The notes under the pieces were generated by a model, which had not been told where the DNA came from, did no database searches, and saw only the letters and a program-made list of their open reading frames with translations. Shown in pieces: positions 1-8,706 of a stretch of 64,000 bases of DNA. The stretch spans positions 62,001 through 126,000 of the forward strand of contig JADJEU010000020.1 of assembly GCA_016709005.1 (NCBI GenBank), given 5' to 3'. Numbering within the stretch: position 1 is the stretch's first letter; every line of letters begins with the position of its first letter. The position numbers and the translations under genes are program-made. The stretch comes from Crocinitomicaceae bacterium. GTDB lineage: Bacteria > Bacteroidota > Bacteroidia > Flavobacteriales_D > Crocinitomicaceae.

Positions 1-299
1 GATCTATTCCTGAAAATTCAATTGAGTTTTACAAACCTCTAAACGATTGGATCGATGCTTACGGTGGAAGCCCAAAGCCGAATACAATTGTTGAGATTAA
101 ATTGGAGTATTTTAATACTTCTTCTTCAAAATGTATTCTTGACCTTTTCAAACAGTTGGAAAAACTTAACAGTGGTAACACCGAAGTAAAAGTTAACTGG
201 TATTTTGAAGAGGATGATGAGGATATGGAAGAAGCTGGTGAAGATTACCAGGCAATCATCGATCTTCCGTTCAAGATGATCGAAGTAGAAGAAATATAA
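1..299 (+). CDS. SiaC family (DUF1987) regulatory phosphoprotein, 3' part
   Basis: The reading frame is open from base 3 to the TAA at 297-299, and its start lies upstream of the window. About 98 residues are visible, including an FYKPLNDWIDAY segment and an acidic patch EEDDEDMEEAGEDY before the end. This composition matches the SiaC/DUF1987 family, small proteins that in other bacteria are phosphorylated on Ser/Thr and bind a diguanylate cyclase or act in SiaABCD-type partner switching. The partner genes are outside the window. coaE begins 2 bp after the stop, so the two may be cotranscribed. The family call rests on remembered family sequence features and is moderately secure; the signalling role is inferred. 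Confidence 0.6.
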   Translation, partial: SIPENSIEFYKPLNDWIDAYGGSPKPNTIVEIKLEYFNTSSSKCILDLFKQLEKLNSGNTEVKVNWYFEEDDEDMEEAGEDYQAIIDLPFKMIEVEEI

Positions 300-301
300 G
301 A

Positions 302-889
302 TTGAACTCGATAATAAGCGTCGGGATAACCGGTGGTATTGGAACTGGCAAGTCAACGATTTGTCGTATCCTTGGTATCATGGGTTATCCCGTTTTTTAT
401 TCTGACACAGCCGCTAAAGAGATACTTAGCTCAAACTCAAAAGTCAGAAATCAGATCATTGAACTGTTCGGTTCTCAATCTTATCGTGGAGATAAACCTG
501 ACAAAGAATTCCTTGCTCAAATGGTATTTAACAATACTCAAAACCTGGAGCAGTTAAATCAAATTGTACATCCCGCTGTACGAAAACAATTTGCCGATTG
601 GTCGCAAGTCCAAAATTCCAAATTTGTTTTCAATGAGGCCGCCATTTTATTTGAATCAGGATCTTATAAAAATTTTTCTAAAACAATTTTAGTTACATCA
701 CCCACTGAATTGCGCATAGAACGACTTTTGAAAAGAGACCAAACTTCCGTAGAACAAATAAAAGCGCGAATGGCAAATCAATGGAGCGATGATCAAAAAA
801 TTCCACTCGCTGATTTTATTGTCGTCAACGATGAAAAAGTTTTGATCATTCCACAAGTATTAGAAATCTTGAAAAAACTGAAATCATGA
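302..889 (+). CDS. coaE: dephospho-CoA kinase
   Basis: This enzyme catalyses the last step of coenzyme A synthesis, ATP-dependent phosphorylation of the 3'-hydroxyl of dephospho-CoA. The 195-residue protein has a P-loop GGIGTGKS at residues 11-18, the YPVFYSDTAAKE segment that binds substrate, and the RLLKRDQ lid-region motif near residue 140; the length is normal for CoaE. The start is TTG at 302, just after the stop of the preceding gene, because no ATG lies ahead of the P-loop. The last codons overlap the start of nnr by 4 bp (ATGA), suggesting translational coupling. No anomaly seen. Confidence 0.93.
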   Translation: MNSIISVGITGGIGTGKSTICRILGIMGYPVFYSDTAAKEILSSNSKVRNQIIELFGSQSYRGDKPDKEFLAQMVFNNTQNLEQLNQIVHPAVRKQFADWSQVQNSKFVFNEAAILFESGSYKNFSKTILVTSPTELRIERLLKRDQTSVEQIKARMANQWSDDQKIPLADFIVVNDEKVLIIPQVLEILKKLKS

Positions 890-2197
890 GTCTCCCAATC
901 TATGCCGCGGACAAAATCAAAAAATGGGATCAATTCACGATTGAGAATGAACCTATCAGTTCGATCGATTTAATGGAGCGGGCAGCAAATACTTGTACAA
1001 AACAAATTGTTGCACGCAATATTTTTAACTCCGCAGTTATTTTTTGCGGCGTTGGAAATAATGGAGGTGATGGCTTGGTCATTGCCCGCTTGCTGCACGA
1101 AAGAGCTGTTAAAGTAAAGGTCTATATTCTTGAATTTACAAAAAATCAATCTCCTTATTGATCAGATCAATGCATCTAAAAAAAGAGTTGTTGCTGTAGA
1201 TTTACCAAGTGGACTCTTCTGTGATGACAATCGATCCAATAGTTTGAAGCACGTGATCATCGCAAATCAGACGATTACTTTTCAGGCGCCAAAACTTAGT
1301 TTCCTGTTTCCTGAATATGCAAAATATGTTGGCGATTTTCATATTGCAGATATTGGATTGTCCGCTAATTTCAAAGAGAGTCCTTCTGCCATATTTTTTA
1401 CGCGAAAAGACATCTCTTTAAAATCAAGAAATCTTTTTTCACACAAAGGAACCAACGGCTACTTACTGGTTGTAGCTGGTTTTAAAAACTACGGCGGCGC
1501 TGCAATTCTCACATCAAAAGCAGCCATGCGCACCGGCTGTGGTTATGTTGCTACGCATACTCATTCTGAAACAAAAACAGCACTACTAAGTTCAATTCCT
1601 GAATGTCTTTTTATAGAGGATATCAAATTAAAAATCCCGGAAAAAACGAATGCCATTGCAATCGGTCCCGGTTTAGGAACTGATTCTGCTGCGATGAAAA
1701 TTCTTGAGCTCATTGTTTCACAAACGAAACCATTAGTGATAGATGCAGATGCTATTAATCTGATTGCAGGCTCCAAAAAACTGCTCTCAAAAATTCCCGC
1801 AAATTCAATTCTGACGCCACACCCGGGCGAACTTGAACGCTTGATAGGAAAATTCAAATCAGCAGAAGAAACTCTGGAAAAACAAATTAAGTTTTCTAAA
1901 AAGCATTCTGTTTTTGTGGTTCAAAAAGGAGCCTTTTCAAAAATTACCTGCCCGGATGGAGCGGTTATCATAAACAGCAGTGGTAATCCCGGGATGGCCT
2001 CTGCAGGCATGGGTGATGTGCTCACTGGTATGATTGGATCTTTATTATCGCAAAGCTATTCTCCAAAAGAGGCAGTTACATTGGGTGTTTTTCTGCACGG
2101 CTATGCAGCCGATTTAGTACAACGTAAGCAAGGTGAACGCGGAATGATTGCTTCAGATGTCATTGATCAAATTCCGTTAGCACTAAACGCATTCTAG
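886..2197 (+). pseudogene. nnr: Bifunctional NAD(P)H-hydrate epimerase/dehydratase Nnr with internal deletion and frameshift
   Basis: Nnr repairs hydrated NAD(P)H: the N-terminal YjeF-type domain epimerises the hydrate and the C-terminal domain is an ADP-dependent dehydratase. The first frame (886-1161) encodes the epimerase start with its CGVGNNGGDGLV motif, then runs into TGA shortly after EFTKNQSP. A second frame, from about 1140, resumes at LIDQINASKKRVVAVDLPSG and continues through a complete dehydratase domain, with LTPHPGELERL and SAGMGDVLTG motifs, to 2197. Compared with E. coli Nnr, roughly 45-60 residues between the two parts, including the DALLGTGL-like segment, are absent, so this is more than a one-base slip. 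The epimerase half should be inactive; the dehydratase half may still be translated if an internal start is used. A true deletion and an assembly collapse cannot be separated here. Confidence 0.8.
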
Positions 2198-2998
2198 AAT
2201 TTCAGAATCATGCCCGCATTGATTCCAATGCTATACATTCTGTGATCCATTGAAATAATTTTGTCCGAATAGGTATTCAACATATGTCTTCTGTACTCAG
2301 GAGCCAGAAAAAAACCAATTCTGTTTAAGTTATAATTCAACCCAACCCCAGCTGTTAGCATCAGATTGAAGGTGCTGAATCCATTTGTTTTTATCTCGTC
2401 ATCGCGTTCGACAGCGATTCCATTTTCAGTGGTATAACGACTCTCATATTTAAGTTTTAAAATATTCAAAGGTGCAATACCTGCAAATCCGTACACCTTG
2501 AAATTTATTGCCATAAACTACTCTCAATCGCAATGGAAGCGCAATTTGTGCATAGGTGTTTTTATATGAAAAAGTAGAGTCGGTCAGTGAATCCTGATAA
2601 GTATAGTTTTCACTGTGACCAAAGTAGGTTATACCTATATCCAGGTGAATTAATTTTGAGAGTTCCATGATGACTCCTGCACTCACGCCGCCATTGTATG
2701 CTGCTGTATGCTGTTGCCACTCTGCATAATAATCTTTTGTCGGTGAATTATCTTCAAAGCTGCGATAGGAATATTGGTAGAGCCCGCTCACATAAAAATT
2801 AGTTCCGGTTAATGAATCAGGTTCGCTTGCTGGCTTTTCCTTTTTTTCTTTTTTAGTATCCTGCTTTTTTTCTTCAGGATTCACATTACCACTGGTGATC
2901 TGTGCCAGGCCATTTGACGCGGCCGAATGAATAAAAACGAAAAGAATCAGGATCGATAAAAACCGCACGGTAGAAAAAAATATATCTTTGATTGTCAT
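2194..2998 (-). pseudogene. Outer-membrane beta-barrel (porin-family-like) protein, frame interrupted
   Basis: This is an exported protein of about 267 residues once a single-base slip is corrected. It starts at ATG 2998 (MTIKDIFF), followed by a hydrophobic signal segment, a Lys/Glu-rich stretch, and alternating aromatic beta strands such as YVSGLYQYSYRS and VGLNYNLNRIGFFLAPEYRR, ending in a hydrophobic Phe residue (GMILKF), typical of outer-membrane barrels. The frame breaks near 2495-2503; removing one base of the A run at 2501-2503 joins VVYGNKF to KVYGFAGIAPL. The gene converges with nnr, the stop codons overlapping. A TACATTTG -7-like box on the minus strand lies at 3003-3010, only 4 bases before the ATG. 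Substrate and role are unknown. Confidence 0.65.
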
Positions 2999-3079
2999 AG
3001 TACAAATGTAAACAAAGTCATTAAAAACCATACGACCTATTGAGTGTGCGGTATGAGTTAATAAGCAAATCAAAACAAT

Positions 3080-3631
3080 ATGAAAATAACCTTTAATTCA
3101 CCCGTAATTTTAGCCTTTTCAATTCTTTGTGCCTTGGTCTATCTGCTGACAGGTCCAATGGGCATACTGAAAGATGCGTTTGTTCTTATACCTGAATGGT
3201 CATTTTCAAATCCGGCCTGGTATATGCGTTTGTTTACACACACCATCGGTCACGCAAGCACCGAGCATCTGATGGGCAATCTGGCATTTATTCTTTTAAT
3301 CGGACCCATCGTCGAAGAAAAATATGGTTCCAAAAATTTAATCATCATGATGCTGTCAACTGCCCTGGTAACGGCCTTGCTTCATCTTATGATCTTTGAC
3401 TATGGACTGCTGGGCGCAAGCGGAATCGTCTTTATGCTGATTTTGATTGTCTCACTGGTTAATTTTAAAAACAAAGAAATTCCTTTGACGTTTATTCTGG
3501 TAGTTATCATTTTTATTGGTAAAGAAATTATGGCCAGCATGGAAAACGACGGTATCTCTCACTTTGCTCACATCATCGGTGGCGTTGTTGGAGCCATTTT
3601 TGGTTTTATGTTAGGCGGTAAAAAAGCTTAA
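3080..3631 (+). CDS. Rhomboid family intramembrane serine protease
   Basis: A 183-residue polytopic membrane protein with about six hydrophobic segments. The rhomboid core is visible: the HASTEHLMGN segment containing the conserved His/Asn region, GASGIVF with the catalytic serine, and SHFAHIIGG with the catalytic histidine of the Ser-His dyad. Rhomboids cleave membrane proteins within or close to the lipid bilayer. It is a short, minimal form without extra soluble domains. It stands alone between a divergent outer-membrane protein gene and moxR, so the context does not reveal a substrate. Confidence 0.88.
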   Translation: MKITFNSPVILAFSILCALVYLLTGPMGILKDAFVLIPEWSFSNPAWYMRLFTHTIGHASTEHLMGNLAFILLIGPIVEEKYGSKNLIIMMLSTALVTALLHLMIFDYGLLGASGIVFMLILIVSLVNFKNKEIPLTFILVVIIFIGKEIMASMENDGISHFAHIIGGVVGAIFGFMLGGKKA

Positions 3632-3688
3632 TCCTTGTTAAGAAACCGCCATTCATCCAAGATTCGGATTATCAGCGAAGATTTTTAG

Positions 3689-3696
3689 TATTTTTG
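3689..3696 (+). promoter_or_regulatory. Bacteroidota -7 promoter element (TATTTTTG) of the MoxR gene
   Basis: TATTTTTG matches the Bacteroidota -7 consensus TAnnTTTG and lies 19 bases before the ATG at 3716. A clear TTG -33 element at the usual 19-20 base spacing is not obvious. Confidence 0.45.
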
Positions 3697-3715
3697 AGAC
3701 AGCACAAATTCAATT

Positions 3716-4681
3716 ATGGACAATATTTCAGATAAAGAGGGCGTTGATTTGCTCGTTAAAAAATACGCAGAACTTAAAAGTGAAATTCACAAAGTTATTG
3801 TTGGGCAAGATGAAGTGGTTGATCAGGTTTTGAAATCTATTTTCAGCAATGGTCATAGCCTTTTAGTGGGTGTACCTGGTTTGGCAAAAACCTTGTTGAT
3901 TCAAACTATTTCTGATTCACTTGGATTGAGTTTCAAACGTATTCAGTTCACTCCCGATTTGATGCCTTCTGATATTGTTGGCTCTGAAATTTTAGATGAA
4001 TCACGCAATTTTAAATTCATCAAAGGACCGGTATTTGCAAACATTGTTCTGGCTGATGAGATTAACCGTACACCGCCAAAAACACAAGCAGCTTTGCTTG
4101 AGGCCATGCAGGAAAAAACAGTAACCGCTGCTGGTCACAAATACACCTTAGACAAACCATTTTTTGTTTTAGCAACTCAAAACCCAATTGAACAAGAAGG
4201 AACCTACCCTTTGCCAGAAGCGCAGTTAGACCGTTTTATGTTTAACATTTGGGTGGATTATCCAAGCTATGAAGAAGAAATTTCAATTGTAAAAAATACG
4301 ACGTCAGACAAAAAAGTTACACTGCGTCCAATTTTGACCGGTGAAGAAATTATTTATTTCCAAAATCTGATCAGACGAATTCCAGTGCCAGATGCTGTTT
4401 ATGACTACGCGGTTAAACTGGTGAGTAAAACAAGAATGAATTCGCCAATGACACACGAGCTTGCAAAAAAATATTTGGATTGGGGCGCTGGTCCGCGTGC
4501 ATCACAATATTTGATCATCGGTGCAAAATGTCAAGCCGCCATTTCTGGAAAATACTCACCGGATATCGAGGATGTAAAATCAATTGCGCATCCAATTTTA
4601 CGTCACCGCATTGTGCGCAATTACCGCGCAGAAGCTGAAGGGTATACGATTGAGAAGATTATTGATGAGTTGATGAAGTAA
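3716..4681 (+). CDS. MoxR family AAA+ ATPase
   Basis: This 321-residue ATPase has Walker A GVPGLAKT at residues 52-59, Walker B with sensor residues around LADEINRTPPKTQAAL near 112-127, and the C-terminal AAA lid. MoxR proteins act as chaperone-like remodelling ATPases, commonly working with VWA-domain and DUF58 partners on envelope or metal-cofactor proteins. Those usual partners are absent: purB follows 149 bp downstream. The gene therefore looks like a stand-alone copy, or the partner operon sits elsewhere. The family assignment is firm; the client is unknown. Confidence 0.93.
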   Translation: MDNISDKEGVDLLVKKYAELKSEIHKVIVGQDEVVDQVLKSIFSNGHSLLVGVPGLAKTLLIQTISDSLGLSFKRIQFTPDLMPSDIVGSEILDESRNFKFIKGPVFANIVLADEINRTPPKTQAALLEAMQEKTVTAAGHKYTLDKPFFVLATQNPIEQEGTYPLPEAQLDRFMFNIWVDYPSYEEEISIVKNTTSDKKVTLRPILTGEEIIYFQNLIRRIPVPDAVYDYAVKLVSKTRMNSPMTHELAKKYLDWGAGPRASQYLIIGAKCQAAISGKYSPDIEDVKSIAHPILRHRIVRNYRAEAEGYTIEKIIDELMK

Positions 4682-4803
4682 ACCTTGTGGTTTCTTAATC
4701 AATCTGTTTTGCCTATTCTAACTTGCCATTTCCAGCAATTCAGCCAACAAAACCGGTATTCTGGTATTGACTCAGTTCCTGTACAAATTCCCTGAAAAAC
4801 CAC

Positions 4804-4811
4804 TATCTTTG
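4804..4811 (+). promoter_or_regulatory. -7 promoter element (TATCTTTG) of purB
   Basis: TATCTTTG is a perfect TAnnTTTG box and lies 19 bases before the purB ATG. No TTG is seen at the expected -33 position. Confidence 0.45.
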
Positions 4812-4830
4812 TCGCTTCTAAATTTTTTGT

Positions 4831-6180
4831 ATGAATCCTTTGAAAGCAATTTCACCTATTGATGGAAGATACCGTGATAAAGTTGAAAAACTGGCCGATT
4901 ATTTTTCTGAATATGCTCTGATAAAATATCGCGTAATGGTAGAGGTGGAATATTTTCTTGCACTTACTGAACTCGATATAAAAGCGCTGAAAGGATTTCC
5001 GAAAAAGAAAGCAGATGACTTACGCAAAATCTATTTGAAATTTTCTGAGAAAGATGCTGAAAAAATTAAAGAGACAGAGAAGGTCACCAATCACGATGTG
5101 AAAGCTGTTGAGTATTTTATAAAAGACAAACTTTCTAAATTGGGTCTTTCAAAATACGAAGAGTTTATTCATTTTGGATTGACTTCGCAAGACATCAACA
5201 ACACTGCTATTCCTATCTCTATGAAAGATGCGATCTATGAGGAATATCTTCCTTTATTGGATCAATTAATTCATACCTTGAATGATTATGCTCAAGCCTG
5301 GAAAGACATTCCGATGCTTGCCCGTACTCACGGTCAGCCTGCTTCGCCTACCCGACTTGGAAAAGAAATTTATGTTTTTGTAGAGCGATTAGACGTTCAA
5401 AAAAGACAATTACTAGCTGTTCCTTTCTCTGCCAAATTTGGCGGAGCAACCGGAAATATGAATGCACACTTTGTGGCCTATCCGGAAATTGACTGGGTGT
5501 TTTTTGCAAATAATTTCGTGAACAATACATTACAAGTTGAGCGCAGTCAAACCACTACACAGATTGAACACTATGATAACGCGGCTTCACTTTTTGATGC
5601 GCTGAAACGAATCAATTCAATCATGCTGGATTTGGACAGAGACATGTGGACTTATATCTCCATGGATTATTTCAAACAAAAAATTAAAAAAGGAGAAATT
5701 GGTTCATCGGCGATGCCGCATAAAGTAAATCCAATTGACTTTGAAAATTCAGAAGGAAATATTGGAATTGCCAACGCACTTTTTGAACATCTTGCGGCCA
5801 AACTTCCAGTATCACGTCTTCAACGCGATTTAACGGATTCAACCGTTTTGAGAAACGTGGGAATGCCGATTGCGCACTCTGTGATTGCACTTCAATCCAC
5901 GCTAAAAGGTCTGAGCAAATTAGTATTGAATGAGAAAAAACTAAACGACGATCTGGAACAAAACTGGTCCGTAGTTGCTGAAGCTATTCAAACTGTTTTA
6001 CGTCGCGAAGGATTTGCAAAACCGTATGAAGCATTAAAAGAATTGACGCGTACTAATCAGGCCATCACCAAAGAAAGCATTTCAACATTTATTGACGGAT
6101 TGAAAGTATCTGACAAAGTGAAAAAAGAATTGCGCAAAATATCTCCTCAGAATTTTACGGGGATTAACATGGTGTTGTAA
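4831..6180 (+). CDS. purB: adenylosuccinate lyase
   Basis: PurB acts twice in purine synthesis, releasing fumarate from SAICAR and from adenylosuccinate. The 449-residue protein begins MNPLKAISPIDGRY, has the THGQPASPTRLGKE active-site region near residue 170, and the fumarase/aspartase signature GSSAMPHKVNP at residues 291-301. Length and layout match the E. coli-type PurB group. It is monocistronic, with its own -7 element upstream and a dispersed repeat downstream. Start is the ATG at 4831, which fits the promoter spacing. Confidence 0.96.
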   Translation: MNPLKAISPIDGRYRDKVEKLADYFSEYALIKYRVMVEVEYFLALTELDIKALKGFPKKKADDLRKIYLKFSEKDAEKIKETEKVTNHDVKAVEYFIKDKLSKLGLSKYEEFIHFGLTSQDINNTAIPISMKDAIYEEYLPLLDQLIHTLNDYAQAWKDIPMLARTHGQPASPTRLGKEIYVFVERLDVQKRQLLAVPFSAKFGGATGNMNAHFVAYPEIDWVFFANNFVNNTLQVERSQTTTQIEHYDNAASLFDALKRINSIMLDLDRDMWTYISMDYFKQKIKKGEIGSSAMPHKVNPIDFENSEGNIGIANALFEHLAAKLPVSRLQRDLTDSTVLRNVGMPIAHSVIALQSTLKGLSKLVLNEKKLNDDLEQNWSVVAEAIQTVLRREGFAKPYEALKELTRTNQAITKESISTFIDGLKVSDKVKKELRKISPQNFTGINMVL

Positions 6181-6230
6181 AAGGGAGAAATTCCGGTTAA
6201 TTGAAGTATTCTGTTCCTTTTCTCGTTCTC

Positions 6231-6430
6231 TTTTCTTTTGTCTTGAAACAAAAGAAACAAAAATTCAAGGGCTACAAAACGCTCCGGCGAATATTCTCTC
6301 AATTGCCAAGTTCCGCCGGGCGATCTCCGACTCACATTTTTTATTAATTGAGAAACATCTTCTTCGGAGCTTCCCGGTCTCACTAAGCAATTGCTTCGAA
6401 TCTTCTAGTCACGTTTTGATGCCCGATCAG
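6231..6430 (+). repeat. Dispersed ~200-bp intergenic repeat, family A, copy 1
   Basis: The element begins with a small palindrome (CTTTTGTCTTGAAACAAAAG), continues with CAAGGGCTACAAAACGCTCCGGCG, has a middle CCGGGCGATCTCC block and a GGAGCTTCCCGGTCTCACTA block, and ends near CACGTTTTGATGCCCG. Equivalent blocks recur in the same order at 13772-13940 (same orientation) and at 28420-28608 and 28727-28906 (opposite orientation). This copy fills most of the 340-bp gap between purB and the anti-sigma gene; the rest of the gap shows nothing recognisable. A short frame across it is not a gene. Confidence 0.75.
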
Positions 6431-6519
6431 ACATCCCGTAAACTTCAACGACGCAGAATAACAACTAGAACGAACTACAAAAATGACTTTTCGAATGACG
6501 TTTTCGATTGGCGTTATTT

Positions 6520-6753
6520 TTAAGACGAAGCCAACTTCTTTTTCATCTCTTCTTTTTCAGAAGCTGAGAGATGTGAATGTCCTTCGTGTTTGTGAAGTGC
6601 TTTTAGAATCTTACCTAAAATTTTAGAATCAGACGAGTACTTCTGACAGAGTTTGCACCAGAGCAAATGAAACTGCATGCTGAATTTCTCTCCCAACGAA
6701 AGTTTACTCAACTCACGTTTTTCTATCAGGTATGACGTTTTTTCGCAGCTCAT
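6520..6753 (-). CDS. Small anti-sigma-factor-like protein
   Basis: This 77-residue soluble protein overlaps the stop of the upstream ECF sigma-factor gene by 4 bp, an arrangement typical of sigma/anti-sigma pairs. It carries HLLWCKLCQKY around residues 29-39, resembling the zinc-binding H-x3-C-x2-C motif of ZAS anti-sigma domains, and a Lys-rich C-terminus. There is no membrane segment, so it would act in the cytoplasm. The role is inferred from the motif and position; sequence alone cannot show that it inhibits the sigma factor. Confidence 0.6.
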   Translation of the reverse strand: MSCEKTSYLIEKRELSKLSLGEKFSMQFHLLWCKLCQKYSSDSKILGKILKALHKHEGHSHLSASEKEEMKKKLASS

Positions 6754-7319
6754 GCATTAAACCATTTACGTTCGAGACATTCGCGCAATTGTAATTTTGC
6801 CCGATGCACTATGACCCACAAGTTGGACGGGGTGATTTCATGTTCCTTACAAACCTCTTCTGACTCCTTTTCCTCAACTAATTTATCAAGCACTACACCT
6901 TTCCACTTACCAGGCAATAAAGCAATACATTTAGCAATGGCTTCCTGTAATTCCTTATTGTCAATTGCCTCTTCCATTTCTGAGTAATTACCCTGAGGCG
7001 CAGCTTCCGGAACCCAATGCCCTACGCGTCCCTTCTCTCTGAAAAAATGCGAGATCGGTGTCGTTTTTCGAGCTTCTTTCTGACGGTAATAATCTATGAT
7101 TTTGCGTTTCAGAATTGAGATGAGCCAGGTTTTTACTGCGCTTTTTCCTTCAAAAGAATCAATTGATTTTACACCGGCCAAGAAAGTCTCTTGCACAAAA
7201 TCTTTTGCTAAATCAGCATCGTCAACTCGCGACAAGGCATAATTATAGAGCTGATCTGCATATAAATCAACCCAACCGGCAACATCATACTGAACTTTTT
7301 GCTCTTGCATTTTGCTCAA
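6750..7319 (-). CDS. ECF-type RNA polymerase sigma factor
   Basis: A 189-residue sigma-70 family protein. Region 2 is seen as LYNYALSRVDDADLAKDFVQETFLA followed by an FEGKSAVKTWLISILKRKIIDYYRQ stretch, that is, the core-binding and -10 recognition helices. Region 4 is in the C-terminal half, with an LPGKWKGVVLDKLVEEKES helix and TPSNLWVIVHRAKLQLRECL as the helix-turn-helix that reads -35 DNA. The next gene overlaps by 4 bp and encodes a likely anti-sigma factor. Target genes are not apparent; the iron operon upstream is divergent and is driven by an apparent housekeeping promoter. Confidence 0.9.
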   Translation of the reverse strand: MSKMQEQKVQYDVAGWVDLYADQLYNYALSRVDDADLAKDFVQETFLAGVKSIDSFEGKSAVKTWLISILKRKIIDYYRQKEARKTTPISHFFREKGRVGHWVPEAAPQGNYSEMEEAIDNKELQEAIAKCIALLPGKWKGVVLDKLVEEKESEEVCKEHEITPSNLWVIVHRAKLQLRECLERKWFNA

Positions 7320-7485
7320 AATTAGCTAAAATATTCTGGCGTGAACGCCTTTAAAACCTGAGCCAATCTTTGATGCGATTTCTAAAATCAAGCCAAATCG
7401 ATAAAAACCATCCAATCAAAAATTAACTGCACTACCGCAAACAAGGTATTTAACCTCATTTCCTCACAATACCACAAAGAAGGTA

Positions 7486-7516
7486 TTGCAAGAAACACAC
7501 TCCCAACCTAGATTTG
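7486..7516 (+). promoter_or_regulatory. Promoter of the iron-uptake operon (TTG -33, TAGATTTG -7)
   Basis: TTG at 7486-7488 is followed after 20 bases by TAGATTTG at 7509-7516, an exact TAnnTTTG match with the spacing usual for Bacteroidota housekeeping promoters. Transcription would start a few bases on, inside the palindrome at 7523-7543. Confidence 0.55.
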
Positions 7517-7522
7517 CATCAC

Positions 7523-7543
7523 TATTTAAACTAAATCTAAATA
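7523..7543 (+). promoter_or_regulatory. Candidate Fur-like operator
   Basis: A 21-base AT-rich imperfect palindrome with arms TATTTA and TAAATA sits directly between the -7 element and the ATG at 7547. Its position would let a bound repressor block initiation. The downstream genes are an apparent iron-uptake set, which makes Fur the likeliest ligand; this is inference, since AT-rich palindromes also arise by chance. Confidence 0.4.
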
Positions 7544-7546
7544 ACA

Positions 7547-8688
7547 ATGTACAAACATATATATATTTTCCTTTTCGGATCACTCCTAATCACATCTTGT
7601 AAAAAAGAAGGTTGCACAGATGCAACTGCACTCAATTATAACGAGGAAGCAAAAAAAGACGACGGAACTTGTACGTATTTCCAATTGAGTGTTCCAACTA
7701 CTTATGCATTCACAGATGGTACAAACAACACTGTATCATACAGTGGACAAACTGAGCGTTTAAATCAGTTAACGGAGATGACAACGTATATGAAAACAGG
7801 AACCACCACTCCACTTTCTTATTTATCACTGACTGATATGTTTGCAAATACAGGTAATAATGGCGGTGGTAATTTCAGTTTTACATCCACCAAAAAATTA
7901 CAAGATAAATGCCTGGCTGCAGACACCTCTTTGTTTATTGATTATATGGATAGTCTGGCAATTGCTTCAGCTGATTTTGCAAACACAGCAGCAGATGGAC
8001 AGGCAGGAACATTAACGTCAGGTACAAGCACGTACTTATTTGCAGCCAACGGAATTGAATACACCCAGTTAATTGAAAAGGGATTGATGGGTGCGGTTTT
8101 CATGTACCAGGCAACAAACATTTATTTTGGATCTGATAAAATGGGTGCAGACAACACACGGCTGTCAATGCTGGTGCAGGCGAATATTACACGGCAATGG
8201 AGCATCATTGGGATGAAGCATTCGGCTATTTTGGAGTACCGGTTGACTTTCCAACCAACCTCACAGGAATAAAATTCTGGGGAAAATATTGCAATAGCAG
8301 AGATTCACAATTAGGTTGCAACGCCGTTATGATGAATGCATTCAAACGTGGTCGCGCCGCCATTTCGCAAGATGAATTGACTATTCGTGATGAAGAGATT
8401 TTAAAGCTTCGCAAGATGTGGGAAAAAATTTCTGCGGCACAAGCTGTCGCTTATCTTGAAGAAGCAAAAACAAATTTTGGCGTGGACAATGCAAAATTCC
8501 TGCATGAACTTTCAGAGGCGTATGCATTCATTTTATGTTTGAAATATGTTCCGCTCGAAACGCGTGTCATTTCGTATACTCAGATTGATGACCTTTTGAC
8601 AAACACGATTGGAACAGATTTTTGGGCTGTTACGCAAACTGATTTGACCAACGCGATCAACTCGCTTGAATCAATCTATGGATTTTAA
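7547..8688 (+). pseudogene. DUF4856 lipoprotein, frame interrupted by a single missing base
   Basis: First gene of the iron operon. It encodes a lipoprotein (signal peptide with lipobox ending LLITSC at the N-terminus), then a CTDATALNYN segment of the kind found in many Bacteroidota surface proteins, then the DUF4856 domain. The frame breaks at 8192-8197. Restoring one G to the CGG run joins NITR to AMEHHWDEAFGYFGVP, giving about 380 residues. WDEAFGYFG is a conserved DUF4856 segment, so the split looks like a sequence error. DUF4856 proteins are regularly found beside imelysins and TonB receptors, which is the arrangement here. The biochemical role is unknown. Confidence 0.75.
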
Positions 8689-8706
8689 TTTTTGAAGCTT
8701 TTTTAA

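Noticed and set aside
6147..6383. A 78-codon minus-strand frame after purB.
   Set aside because: It covers the end of purB and repeat family A copy 1; composition is not protein-like.
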